A DNA stretch of 11,177 bases from Pseudomonadota bacterium (lineage in GTDB: Bacteria > Pseudomonadota > Gammaproteobacteria > Burkholderiales > Burkholderiaceae_F), in NCBI GenBank assembly GCA_023443095.1, contig JAEZVV010000056.1, positions 1 through 11,177 on the forward strand. The letters run 5' to 3'. The position numbers were made by a program, and so were the translations under genes. This document shows positions 1 through 8,181 of the stretch, in pieces. Numbering within the stretch: the first letter of the stretch is position 1; each line of letters starts with the position of its first letter. The notes under the pieces are model-generated. The model saw nothing but the letters and a program-made list of their open reading frames with translations. It ran no database searches and was not told the DNA's origin.

Positions 1-902
1 GCGTCGCCCAGCCCCGGTGGCGGGCGATCGAAGCCGGCCACCACGTTGACTCGCTGCTCTTCGACCCCGAGCGCCGACACCTTGGTGAAGGCGGCGGGCT
101 CGACCGTGCGCACCTTCGCCCCCAGCGGCGCGCCACCCCAGCCGCTCACCTCGACCGCCATGCCAGGTTTGACCCGCACCGCGTCGCTCGAGAGCAGGTC
201 CACCACCAGCTCGATCTGCTCGGGATCGCCCAGCACCAGGATCGGACCGCCTTGCGCCAGCACCCGCTCGCTTTTTTCGACGACGCGCAAGACGGTTGCG
301 CTCACTGGCGCGGCCAGTGCCAGCGGCTCGGCCGAACTGTGAGTGGCATGCAGGACGGCACGCGCATGGTCGACTTCGGCCAGCGCCGCGCGCTGGCGCT
401 CACTGGCGGCGCGCACCTCGGCCTGCGCCGTCTGTTCACCCAGCCGCGCCTGTTCCAGCGCCTGGCCCGACACGAAGCGCTCGGCCACGAGTTGCTCGGC
501 CCGCAGGCGCTCGCGCTGCGCCTGAACCCGGGTGTTCGCGGCCCGCGCCACGCCGGCCTCGGCTTCGCGGACCTGGGCCTGAGCGGCGGCCAGCCGCGCC
601 TGGGCCTGTTCGAGTTCGGCCGCCGTCAGCGGCACCGGCGCCAACCAGGCCACGGTCTGGCCGGCGGTCACGGCGTCGCCCTCGTGCAGGTCGATCCGGG
701 TCAAACGCCCCGCCACCGGCGCCGCCACCACGTAGCGGTCGTGCGCCCGCGCCTCGCCGTCCTCGGCGATGAACTGGCGCACCGCGCCGCGAGTCACCAG
801 CCCCACGTCGACCGCTACTGGCGCCGGCTGCAGAAACCACAGCAGCGCGGCACCGGCGGCGGCGATCGCGCCAATGAGTAGGAGTTGCTGCTTGCGCTTC
901 AT
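1..902 (-). CDS. HlyD-family periplasmic adaptor (membrane fusion protein) of an ABC exporter, C-terminus cut by window edge
   Basis: This is the periplasmic adaptor that would link the inner-membrane ABC transporter encoded just upstream to an outer-membrane channel. The 300 visible residues follow the family order. There is a short basic N-terminus and one membrane anchor (about residues 7-24), then the first half of a lipoyl/barrel-sandwich domain (about 55-90, with APVAGRLTRIDLHEGDAV). A long Ala/Gln/Glu-rich coiled-coil hairpin follows (about 94-188), then the second lipoyl half (about 195-225) and the start of the beta-barrel (about 226-295). The frame is open at base 1, so the C-terminus is missing. 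The ATG at 902-900 lies 1 nt after the permease stop, and GGGAG over that stop serves as ribosome site, which implies translational coupling. The family call is firm. The substrate is unknown, and no outer-membrane partner is in the window. Confidence 0.9.
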   Translation of the reverse strand, partial: MKRKQQLLLIGAIAAAGAALLWFLQPAPVAVDVGLVTRGAVRQFIAEDGEARAHDRYVVAAPVAGRLTRIDLHEGDAVTAGQTVAWLAPVPLTAAELEQAQARLAAAQAQVREAEAGVARAANTRVQAQRERLRAEQLVAERFVSGQALEQARLGEQTAQAEVRAASERQRAALAEVDHARAVLHATHSSAEPLALAAPVSATVLRVVEKSERVLAQGGPILVLGDPEQIELVVDLLSSDAVRVKPGMAVEVSGWGGAPLGAKVRTVEPAAFTKVSALGVEEQRVNVVAGFDRPPPGLGD

Positions 903-903
903 G

Positions 904-3261
904 TCACTCCCGGGTCTTGAGCACGGCGATCAGGTCGAGGCGGCGGATGCGCCAGGCGACCACGAGACCGGAGAAAACCGCCGCCGCCACCACTACCAGC
1001 GTCGCCAGCGTCAGGGTCGCGGCCGAAATCGTAAACGGCAGGCGGTACAGCTCGGTCGAGAGGCGCAAGCTGAAATAGCCGGCGCTCGCCGCCCCCAGCC
1101 CAAGCCCGACGGGAATGCCGATCAGGGTGAGCAGGCCTTGTTCTCCCAGCAGCAGGCTGGCCGCTTCGCCGCGGGTGTAGCCGAGCACGCGCAGGGTGGC
1201 GAGTTCGTTGCCGCGTTCTGAAAGCGCGATGCGAGCGCCGTTGTAAACCAGGCCAATAGCGATCGCGCACGCGAAGCCGATATTGATCGAGCTGAAAAGC
1301 AGGACATTGCGCTCCAGCAGCTCGCGAAAGGTGGAGAGCATCGCCGCGCGTATAACCACTCCGGCCACCGCCGGCTGCTGTTTGAGCCGTTCGTAAACGG
1401 CGGCACGGTAGCGAGGATCGACCCGCAACAAGACGCCGGTCACTTGCTCGCCGTCGCCAGCGAGGCGGTCGAGTTCGGCCAGCGGCAGATACGCGTTGAG
1501 CCCGAGCGCATCGTCGACCAGAGCGTTCACGGTCAGGCGAGCATGGTGGCGACGCCCTTCCAGCAGTTCGACCTCGATTTCGCTGCCGGGCACCACCGCC
1601 AGCAGCTCGGCCAGCTTGGCCGACAGCAGCAGACCGGTGGCCGGCAGCGCCACCCGCCGCTCGTCGAGCCCGACGATCGAATGCAGCGGATGCCGCTCGG
1701 GCAAGCCGTTCAGATCGACCAGGCGGCTGCGATGCCCGGCCCGCAAACGCGCCGGTTCAGCGCGCTGCGCCTGAACCTCGAGCACCCCGGGCCAGCCGCC
1801 GATGTCCGCCACCACGGCCGCCGGCCTCGACTCGACGAAGACCACCGCCAGGTCTTCGTGCTGGGTCTGCTCGAACTGGATGTCGAGGACCCGGTCGAAG
1901 GCGTCGCGAAAATAGTTTCCGAGCACGATCAAGCCGCCCGCCACCGCGATGCCGGCGATCGCGGCCAGGGCACGCAGGGGCCGCCGCGCCACCTGGCGGA
2001 CCATCATGCGCAGCGCTGGCGGCGCGCTGCGCAGAACCCCGGCGCGCTCGAGCCAGCCCGCGTGGAAACTTGCCGGCGGTTCTGGCCGCATCGCTTCGGC
2101 GGGTGGCAGACGCACCGCTGCTCGCGCCACCAACAAAGCGCCCAGCAGGGCCGCGGCCGCCGCCAGCAACAGGGCGATCAGCACGGCGGTGCGAGTGCCC
2201 TCGTCGAGCATCTGGGGAAAGCGGTAGAAATCGGCGTACATCGCCATGAAGCGACGGGCAATCCAGAGCCCAGCCCCCAACCCGAGCGCAGCGCCGGCCC
2301 CTCCCACCAGCAAGGCGAACTTGGCAAGGTGCCAGCCGATCATGCCGCGGTCGTAACCGAAGGCTTTGAGCAGACCGATTTCTGCCCGCTGCAGCTGCAT
2401 CAGCCGCGACAGGATGATGTGCAGCAGGAACGCCGCCACGGCCAGGAAAATGCTGGGGATAAAACTCGCGCTCACCCGGCTCTGAGCGATTTCGTCGGAA
2501 ATGAAGCGGTGCGAGACCTGCTCCTCGCGACCGGTCGCCCCCAGTGACCCCCAGCGTGCCAGCGCAGCGTCGAGAGCGGCGATCACCGCCGCCTCCGAGC
2601 CCCCCGGCGCCAGTCGCAGGCTGAGTTCGTTGAACGCCCCTTCCATGTCGAACGCAGCGGCAAGTGCGGCGTGATCCATCCAGAAGACGCCAAAGCGGCG
2701 GTTGTCCGGCAGCAGCATGCCGGGGCCGACTTCGTAGATGTATTCGGGCGACAAGGCCACGCCGACGACCGTGAGCGCCATCAGCTTGCCGCGGATCACG
2801 CCCTTGAGGCTCGCTCCCGGCGACAGGTGATGGGCGAGCATGAAGGCCTCGCTCGCCAGAACCTCGTCGCTGCGACCCGGCTCGGGCCAGCGGCCGGCAC
2901 GAAGGTGAAGACGGTTGAGGCCGGGACCGCGTTCGAGCGAGATCAGGCGCGCCCGCGCCGGCTCGGCAAGGCCGGGAACGTCGAGGTTGATGTCGGCCGC
3001 TATCCGCGGCTGGATCTGGCCAACGCCGGGAATGGCGGCGAGGGTTTCGAGCGCGGCGAGCGGCGCGCGTTTCACGTGCACGAAAACGTCGGCGTAGTTC
3101 TGCTGCGCGTAATACGCGTCGCGCGATGCGAGCAGCGAGCGATAGGTGCCGAACAAAGAAACAAACGAGGCGATGCCGCAAGCCAGCACCAAGGCGCAGG
3201 CGGCAAGCTGGCCGCGCAGGTGCCAGGCGTCGCGCAGCAGCTTGCGGTCGAGAGCGCGCAT
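904..3261 (-). CDS. ABC transporter permease with two FtsX domains
   Basis: This is the 785-residue inner-membrane subunit of the exporter, of the MacB/FtsX/LolC type, which usually works by mechanotransmission rather than classical transport. Hydrophobic segments lie at about 20-40, 266-286, 314-336, 358-380, 430-449, 655-676, 702-727 and 746-770. That gives two halves, each with one helix, a periplasmic domain of about 200 residues and three helices. The same cytoplasmic coupling motif occurs twice: RAEIGLLKAFGYDRG near 292-306 and RGNELATLRVLGYTRG near 683-698. This shows an internal duplication. The ATG is 3 nt after the ATPase stop (TAA-GCC-ATG) with only a weak ribosome site, so coupling to the upstream gene is likely. 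There is no nucleotide-binding domain here; the neighbouring gene supplies it. The substrate could be a lipid, lipoprotein, peptide or drug. Confidence 0.92.
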   Translation of the reverse strand: MRALDRKLLRDAWHLRGQLAACALVLACGIASFVSLFGTYRSLLASRDAYYAQQNYADVFVHVKRAPLAALETLAAIPGVGQIQPRIAADINLDVPGLAEPARARLISLERGPGLNRLHLRAGRWPEPGRSDEVLASEAFMLAHHLSPGASLKGVIRGKLMALTVVGVALSPEYIYEVGPGMLLPDNRRFGVFWMDHAALAAAFDMEGAFNELSLRLAPGGSEAAVIAALDAALARWGSLGATGREEQVSHRFISDEIAQSRVSASFIPSIFLAVAAFLLHIILSRLMQLQRAEIGLLKAFGYDRGMIGWHLAKFALLVGGAGAALGLGAGLWIARRFMAMYADFYRFPQMLDEGTRTAVLIALLLAAAAALLGALLVARAAVRLPPAEAMRPEPPASFHAGWLERAGVLRSAPPALRMMVRQVARRPLRALAAIAGIAVAGGLIVLGNYFRDAFDRVLDIQFEQTQHEDLAVVFVESRPAAVVADIGGWPGVLEVQAQRAEPARLRAGHRSRLVDLNGLPERHPLHSIVGLDERRVALPATGLLLSAKLAELLAVVPGSEIEVELLEGRRHHARLTVNALVDDALGLNAYLPLAELDRLAGDGEQVTGVLLRVDPRYRAAVYERLKQQPAVAGVVIRAAMLSTFRELLERNVLLFSSINIGFACAIAIGLVYNGARIALSERGNELATLRVLGYTRGEAASLLLGEQGLLTLIGIPVGLGLGAASAGYFSLRLSTELYRLPFTISAATLTLATLVVVAAAVFSGLVVAWRIRRLDLIAVLKTRE

Positions 3262-3264
3262 GGC

Positions 3265-3987
<723 letters not shown>

Positions 3988-3994
3988 GACACCG

Positions 3995-3999
3995 CCTCC
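3995..3999 (-). promoter_or_regulatory. Ribosome binding site of the ABC ATPase gene
   Basis: The minus strand reads GGAGG, then 7 nt, then ATG at 3987. This perfect Shine-Dalgarno core decides the start: the in-frame TTG at 4008 lies upstream of it and cannot use it. Confidence 0.7.
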
Positions 4000-4016
4000 G
4001 CAACGCAACCACTATG

Positions 4017-4040
4017 CGCGCGCCACAGCGCCGCGCGCCA
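4017..4040. repeat. 9-nt direct repeat in the ubiB/ABC-operon gap
   Basis: CGCGCGCCA occurs at 4017-4025 and again at 4032-4040 on the plus strand, separated by 6 nt (period 15). It lies inside the 71-bp gap between the ubiB stop and the ATPase start. The GCGCGC cores can also pair with each other as a GC hairpin. It could be an operator pair, a weak structure ending the ubiB transcript, or chance in GC-rich DNA. No U-tract follows, so I do not call a terminator, and no convincing promoter hexamer pair was seen. Confidence 0.35.
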
Positions 4041-4058
4041 AGCTGGATCAAACCGGGA

Positions 4059-5630
4059 TCAGTCGCCTACGAAAGGAAGGCCCAACAAGAGCCAGAGCAC
4101 GACCAGCAAAAAACCGCCCGTGGTGGCAACCAGCACCGCCAGCAGGCGGTTGCGGCGGCGGGTCTCGTCGCGCAGCGCGCGCAGCTCGAGCAGCGTCGCC
4201 TGGTTCGAATCGATCCCGCTCCTCAAGGACTGGTACACCAGCCGGGGGATCTGCGGCAGGATCGCGCCCCATTGGGCCGCCTCCCAGCGCAGCTTGTCTT
4301 CCAGCCCCTTGAAGCCGAGCTGCTGCCGCATCCAGCGCTCAAGGAAGGGTTTGGCGGTCTGCCACAGGTCGAGGTCGGGGTCGAGCTGGCGGCCCAGGCC
4401 TTCGACGTTGAGCAGGGTCTTCTGCAGCAGGACGAGCTGCGGCTGGATCTCGACATTGAAGCGGCGCGAGGTCTCGAACAGGCGCAGCAGGACCATGCCG
4501 AAGGAGATGTCCTTCAAGGGCTTGTCGAAGATCGGCTCGCACACGGTGCGGATCGCGCCTTCGAGCTCGTCGACCCGGGTGCCGGGCGGAACCCAGCCGC
4601 TTTCGACCTGCAGCTCGGCGACGCGTTTGTAGTCGCGCCGGAAGAAAGCGAGGAAGTGGTGGGCGAGGTAATACTTGTCGTTGTCGGTGAGCGTGCCGAC
4701 GATGCCGTAGTCCAGCCCCACCCAGTGGCCGAGCGAGGGGCCGTGGTCGCCCACCAGGATGTTGCCGGGGTGCATGTCGGCGTGAAAGAAGCCGTCACGC
4801 AGCGCCTGGGTGAAGAAGAGCTCGACCGCGTCGGCCGACAGGCGCTTGATGTCGATGCCGAGCTCGCGGATGCGGTCGAGCTGGGTCGCCGGAATGCCGG
4901 ACATGCGCTCCATCACCAGCACCGTCGGCGTGCAGCATTCCCACATCATCTCGGGCACGAACAACATGCCGCTGCCGGCAAAGTTGCGCCGGAACTGCGA
5001 CGCGTTGGCGGCTTCCCGCATCAGGTCGAGCTCGTCGTGCAGCAGGGTGTCGAACTCGGCCACCACTTCGCGCGGGCGCAGGCGCTTGCCGTCGGCCCAG
5101 AGCTTCTCGACCAGCATCGCCGCGGTGTGCATCAGGGCGATGTCCTTCTCGATCGCCGGCAGCATGCCGGGCCGCAGGACCTTGACCGCAACCTCGCGGC
5201 CGGCGTTGGGGCCGCTGCGCAAAACGCCGAAATGCACTTGGGCGATCGAGGCGCTCGCCACCGGTTCCCGGTCGAACTGGGAGAAGACCTCGTCGACCGG
5301 GCGGCCAAGCGCGCGTTCGATTTCGGCCACCGCCAGGTCGGAATCGAAGGGCGGAACTCGGTCCTGCAGCTGCGCCAGTTCGTCGGCAACATCGGCCGGC
5401 AGCAGGTCGCGCCGGGTCGACAGGACCTGGCCGAACTTGACGAAAATCGGGCCCAGGTCGACCAGGGCGCAGCGCAGGCGCTCGCCGCGCGGTCGCCGTG
5501 TGATGGCGCCGCCGTCGGCCAGCCGCTCGACGCGCTTGAGCGCCGGACTCTTGAGGTAAGCCGTCGCGATCTGGTCGAGACGGTAACGCCAGACCACCTG
5601 GAGGATGCGAGCAAGCCGAAGGATTTGCAT
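4059..5630 (-). CDS. ubiB: UbiB, atypical ABC1/ADCK-type kinase/ATPase required for ubiquinone biosynthesis
   Basis: UbiB is a membrane-attached protein-kinase-like ATPase needed for ubiquinone synthesis; it was once thought to be a hydroxylase. The start MQILRLARIL at 5630 gives 523 residues, close to the family norm. In order, the product has the family-specific KxGQ motif VKFGQVLSTRRDLLP (Gln68), an Ala-rich nucleotide loop ASASIAQV near 125-132, the ATP-site lysine Lys150 in EVAVKVLRPG, the catalytic stretch HADMHPGN at 283-290, the metal-binding Asp in LDYGIVG at 306-312, and a hydrophobic C-terminal anchor just before GLPFVGD. A longer in-frame extension upstream of 5630 would overlap the end of ubiJ and looks like shadow coding. 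The gene follows ubiJ after 46 nt, matching the usual ubiJ-ubiB order. The Shine-Dalgarno sequence is weak. Confidence 0.96.
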   Translation of the reverse strand: MQILRLARILQVVWRYRLDQIATAYLKSPALKRVERLADGGAITRRPRGERLRCALVDLGPIFVKFGQVLSTRRDLLPADVADELAQLQDRVPPFDSDLAVAEIERALGRPVDEVFSQFDREPVASASIAQVHFGVLRSGPNAGREVAVKVLRPGMLPAIEKDIALMHTAAMLVEKLWADGKRLRPREVVAEFDTLLHDELDLMREAANASQFRRNFAGSGMLFVPEMMWECCTPTVLVMERMSGIPATQLDRIRELGIDIKRLSADAVELFFTQALRDGFFHADMHPGNILVGDHGPSLGHWVGLDYGIVGTLTDNDKYYLAHHFLAFFRRDYKRVAELQVESGWVPPGTRVDELEGAIRTVCEPIFDKPLKDISFGMVLLRLFETSRRFNVEIQPQLVLLQKTLLNVEGLGRQLDPDLDLWQTAKPFLERWMRQQLGFKGLEDKLRWEAAQWGAILPQIPRLVYQSLRSGIDSNQATLLELRALRDETRRRNRLLAVLVATTGGFLLVVLWLLLGLPFVGD

Positions 5631-5676
5631 GCCCGCGATTGTAGGGCCGAGCCGCAGGGCACCCGGGCGGGCGGCG

Positions 5677-6261
5677 TCAAGCCATGCGTTCGACCCGCTC
5701 GACCCGCTTGGCGAGGCGCTCGACATCGTCGCGCAAGGTGCCGACCTCGCGCGCAAACGACTCGACTTCACGGCGCGTCACGATCATCGGGTTCTCGGCG
5801 GTGAAGTAGTCGGCCGCGCTGTGGACCAGGTTCTCGCCGCTGACACGCGCCTGACTGAGGGTCGTGCGCGCCAGGCCGACCAGACGCTGGGCCGCGATAT
5901 CGCCGACGAAGCGCGACAGCTCTTCCTCGGGCTCGGGCCGCAGGTTCTGCAACACGAAGGACAGGGCCTGGGCGAACTCGGCGTCGCCGTCGAGCCGGAC
6001 ATCGCGCATCAGCGCCTTGGGATCGCCCAGCGCCAGCGGCAGCGCTGCCAGAGACGCCTTGATTGTCACTGCCGGCGGTGTCGACTCGGCCGCCGCGAAC
6101 AGGCCGCCGTCGACGACCTGCAGCACCAGGGCAAAAGGCGAAACGTCGAAGCGGGCGACGCGTCCGGCAAACGGCGCGAGTTTGGTGCGGGCCCAGGCTT
6201 CGCGCGCGAGCATGCGGTTGAGCGCCGCCACCGCGGCTTGGCTCGCGAGAGTATCGATCAC
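5677..6261 (-). CDS. ubiJ: UbiJ, SCP2-domain accessory factor of ubiquinone biosynthesis (GTG start)
   Basis: UbiJ is a soluble accessory factor that in Escherichia coli binds quinone intermediates through an SCP2 lipid-binding fold and helps assemble the Ubi enzyme complex. The 194-residue product has an SCP2-like N-terminal part (about 5-110, including VARFDVSPFALVLQVVDGG). It then has a helical region with the ELSRFVGDIAAQRLV stretch, and ends in a charged coiled coil (REVESFAREVGTLRDDVERL) typical of UbiJ. A GTG at 6261 is chosen because GGAGG stands 6 nt upstream at 6268-6272. The longer in-frame extension would translate through a terminator hairpin and is rejected. It lies between ubiE plus Tim44 and ubiB, which supports the call. 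An intrinsic terminator ends immediately before its ribosome site. Confidence 0.92.
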   Translation of the reverse strand: MIDTLASQAAVAALNRMLAREAWARTKLAPFAGRVARFDVSPFALVLQVVDGGLFAAAESTPPAVTIKASLAALPLALGDPKALMRDVRLDGDAEFAQALSFVLQNLRPEPEEELSRFVGDIAAQRLVGLARTTLSQARVSGENLVHSAADYFTAENPMIVTRREVESFAREVGTLRDDVERLAKRVERVERMA

Positions 6262-6267
6262 TAACAA

Positions 6268-6272
6268 CCTCC
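6268..6272 (-). promoter_or_regulatory. Ribosome binding site of ubiJ
   Basis: GGAGG on the minus strand, 6 nt before the GTG at 6261. It fixes a GTG start for ubiJ. It directly adjoins the U-tract of the upstream intrinsic terminator, so the same short segment carries both a transcription stop and a translation start. Confidence 0.75.
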
Positions 6273-6300
6273 AAAAGAAAAGGGCGCCCGCAGGCGCCCT
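6272..6300 (-). terminator. Rho-independent terminator between the Tim44-like gene and ubiJ
   Basis: On the minus strand, AGGGCGCC, the loop TGCG and GGCGCCCT form a perfect 8-bp GC stem with a 4-nt loop. TTTCTTTT follows at once. This is a textbook intrinsic terminator for transcription arriving from the Tim44-like gene. It lies only about 11 nt before the ubiJ start codon, so ubiJ-ubiB expression needs readthrough, regulated antitermination or a promoter inside this gap. Confidence 0.85.
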
Positions 6301-6309
6301 CTCATTCTT

Positions 6310-6345
6310 GCTCAAATTCGCTTGAGCCCAAGTGTGGACTTGGGC
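6310..6345. repeat. Two adjoining small hairpins upstream of the ubiJ terminator
   Basis: GCTCAA at 6310-6315 pairs with TTGAGC at 6322-6327 around a 6-nt loop. GCCCAAGT at 6326-6333 pairs perfectly with ACTTGGGC at 6338-6345 around the loop GTGG. The two share bases 6326-6327. Both are in the untranslated stretch between the Tim44-like stop and ubiJ. They could be transcript-stabilising structures or part of an attenuator. Confidence 0.6.
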
Positions 6346-6380
6346 GTGAGGCAAAACGCCGTTGCGTTTCCGCCTCACGC
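6344..6380. repeat. 37-nt long hairpin (REP-like palindrome candidate)
   Basis: GCGTGAGGC at 6344-6352 pairs with GCCTCACGC at 6372-6380 (9 bp). After a small internal loop, AAACGC at 6354-6359 pairs with GCGTTT at 6364-6369 around the tetraloop CGTT. The element starts 14 nt after the Tim44-like stop codon and shares two bases with the next hairpin. There is no U-tract, so it is not an ordinary terminator. Size and shape fit a repetitive extragenic palindrome, but only one copy is visible here. Confidence 0.6.
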
Positions 6381-6394
6381 GAAGGCAAGAACCC

Positions 6395-7366
6395 TCAGTT
6401 GAGTTGCTGGATACCGGCCAGCAGCCAACCCGACTTGCCGTCGACCGGCTTGACCAGGTTCCAGACCTCGTTGACGGTTTCGTCTTCGCCGTCGATCTTG
6501 AGCACGCCGGCGAACTTCACGCTGGCGAGATGATCATCGGCGCTGGTTTCGATGCCCAGCAGCTCGGCGTCGAGTTTGACGATTTCGGTCTTCGAGGGCT
6601 TGGCGCCGCGGGCGCGCAGTTCATGCGTGAGCGCAACGAACATGTCCTGCGTCGTGAAGTCGCCGAGTTCGATCACGTTGCCGGTGTCCCACGCCGCTTG
6701 CAGCTTGCCGAAGTAGCTCTTGGCGTTGGCGATGAAGCCGGCGGTGTCGAAGTCGGCCGGGATGCCGAACGAGGCGGCCGAACCCGCCGCGGCACCGCGA
6801 GCGAACTCGTCCATCGCCGAACCCGGGCGACCCACCGAAGCCAGCGGAGCGGGCTCGACCTCGGCCGTGCGCTGGGCAGCCGGCGCCGGTGCGGGCGTGG
6901 TTTCGTAGCCGACGTGGCTGTAATTGATCGGGGCCTGCGACGCACCTTGATACGCCGGCTGCTGCGCACGAGCCCGACGCATGAAGAAGCCGACCACCAT
7001 CACCAGCACCGCGCCGACCAGAAGGATCAGCATCAGCGTGGCCATGCCTTCACCGAAACCGAGGGCGCTGGCGAGCGCCATCAGGCCGAGACCGGCAGCG
7101 GCGCCGAGCAGGGCGCCCTTCCAAGGACTGGCCGGCTTGGCAGCGGGCGCGGCGGCAGGTTTGGCCGCCGCGGCGGCGGGGGCAGCCTGCTGCGCCGGAG
7201 CCGCTTGCTGGGCAGGTGCGGGTGCGGGTGTGGCCTGCTTCTGCTGCACCGGGGCCGACTGGCGGCCAAAACTCTTGCCGCCGCCGAGGCGACGCTGAGC
7301 GTCAGCGTCAACGGTGAAACTGAGCGCGATCAGGCCGACAACCAGGCCAGCGATCCAGCTTTTCAT
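6395..7366 (-). CDS. Tim44-like domain membrane protein in the ubiquinone cluster
   Basis: The 323-residue product begins with a signal-like hydrophobic segment (1-23, possible cleavage after ADA). The basic motif RRLGGGKSFGRQ follows, then a Pro/Ala/Gln-rich low-complexity linker (about 38-80). Two hydrophobic helices come next (about 84-104 and 108-129) and then a second Pro/Ala stretch. The C-terminal domain (about 185-323) resembles the Tim44/NTF2-like fold: helices around FDTAGFIANAKSYFGKLQAAWDTGN, then a beta region ending GWLLAGIQQLN. In mitochondria this fold contacts membranes and the import motor; its bacterial role is not established. The ATG at 7366 has AGGAG 5 nt upstream and is 17 nt after the ubiE stop, so the two are cotranscribed. 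The longer in-frame reading upstream overlaps ubiE and is rejected. Confidence 0.82.
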   Translation of the reverse strand: MKSWIAGLVVGLIALSFTVDADAQRRLGGGKSFGRQSAPVQQKQATPAPAPAQQAAPAQQAAPAAAAAKPAAAPAAKPASPWKGALLGAAAGLGLMALASALGFGEGMATLMLILLVGAVLVMVVGFFMRRARAQQPAYQGASQAPINYSHVGYETTPAPAPAAQRTAEVEPAPLASVGRPGSAMDEFARGAAAGSAASFGIPADFDTAGFIANAKSYFGKLQAAWDTGNVIELGDFTTQDMFVALTHELRARGAKPSKTEIVKLDAELLGIETSADDHLASVKFAGVLKIDGEDETVNEVWNLVKPVDGKSGWLLAGIQQLN

Positions 7367-7383
7367 GAACTCTCCTAGGTGAC

Positions 7384-8145
7384 TCAGGTCTTGTAACCGA
7401 CGTGCAGCGCGGACACGCCGAACGTGAGGTTGTGCCATTTGACTCGCTCCAGCCCCACTTGTTCCATGATGCGGGCGAGGTCTTGCTGGCCGGGGTGCAT
7501 GCGGATCGATTCCGCCAGGTAACGGTAGCTGTCGCTGTCCCCCGCGATGCGGCTGCCAAGCCAGGGCAGGACATTGAAGGAATAGGCGTCGTAGAGGGGC
7601 GACAACGGCTCCCACACTCGGGAAAACTCGAGCACCATGACCTTGCCGCCAGGGCGGCAGACGCGGCGCATTTCGGCCAGGGCCACGTCCTTGTGAGTCA
7701 TGTTGCGCAAGCCGTAGGCAACGGTGATGACGTCGAAGGTATTGTCCGGGAACGGCAGCTTTTCAGCGTCGCATTGCGCCACCGGCAGCGCCAGCCCCTT
7801 GTCAAGCAGGCGGTCGCGGCCAACGGCAAGCATGGCGTGGTTGATGTCGGTCAGCCAGACTTCGCCCGTGGGGCCGGCCTGCTGCGCGAACTTCTTGGCC
7901 AGGTCACCGGTGCCGCCGGCGATGTCCAGCACTTTCATGCCCGGCCGCACCGCCGCTTCGCGGATGGTGAAAGCCTTCCACAATCGGTGCATGCCGGCCG
8001 ACATGACGTCGTTCATCACGTCGTATTTGGTGGCGACGGAATCGAACACGCCGCGCACATGGCGCGCTTTTTCTTCTTCCGCTACGGTCTGATAGCCGAA
8101 GTGCGTGTCAGCGCCGCCCTTGGCCTTGGGGTCGTTATCGCTCAT
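7384..8145 (-). CDS. ubiE: UbiE, ubiquinone/menaquinone C-methyltransferase
   Basis: UbiE is a SAM-dependent C-methyltransferase that methylates the quinone ring in ubiquinone synthesis, and demethylmenaquinone where that is made. The 253-residue product has both family signatures: YDVMNDVMSAGMHRLW at 41-56 and RVCRPGGKVMVLEFS at 161-175. The SAM-binding motif I is VLDIAGGTGDLA at 72-83, and an acidic end of strand beta-2 is in WLTDIN. The length is normal for the family. The ATG at 8145 has no clear Shine-Dalgarno sequence, but conservation from the N-terminus (HFGYQTV) supports it. It lies 36 nt after the DUF971 gene and 17 nt before the Tim44-like gene, forming one transcription unit. Confidence 0.97.
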   Translation of the reverse strand: MSDNDPKAKGGADTHFGYQTVAEEEKARHVRGVFDSVATKYDVMNDVMSAGMHRLWKAFTIREAAVRPGMKVLDIAGGTGDLAKKFAQQAGPTGEVWLTDINHAMLAVGRDRLLDKGLALPVAQCDAEKLPFPDNTFDVITVAYGLRNMTHKDVALAEMRRVCRPGGKVMVLEFSRVWEPLSPLYDAYSFNVLPWLGSRIAGDSDSYRYLAESIRMHPGQQDLARIMEQVGLERVKWHNLTFGVSALHVGYKT

Positions 8146-8181
8146 GCGTGAAGGATACTCGGGCTGGACGAGCCTTTCGGC

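Noticed and set aside
4014..5804. Long plus-strand open frame of 596 codons
   Set aside because: It is the antisense of ubiB, with His/Gln/Arg-heavy composition and no recognisable domain. Long antisense frames are common in GC-rich genes.
7130..7260. Low-complexity GC-rich tract that might be a DNA repeat array
   Set aside because: It is explained by the Pro/Ala/Gln-rich linker of the Tim44-like protein. There is no regular repeat unit or CRISPR-like spacing.
6362..8151. Plus-strand open frames opposite the Tim44-like gene and ubiE
   Set aside because: They are antisense to well-supported genes and have Arg/His/Gly-rich shadow composition.
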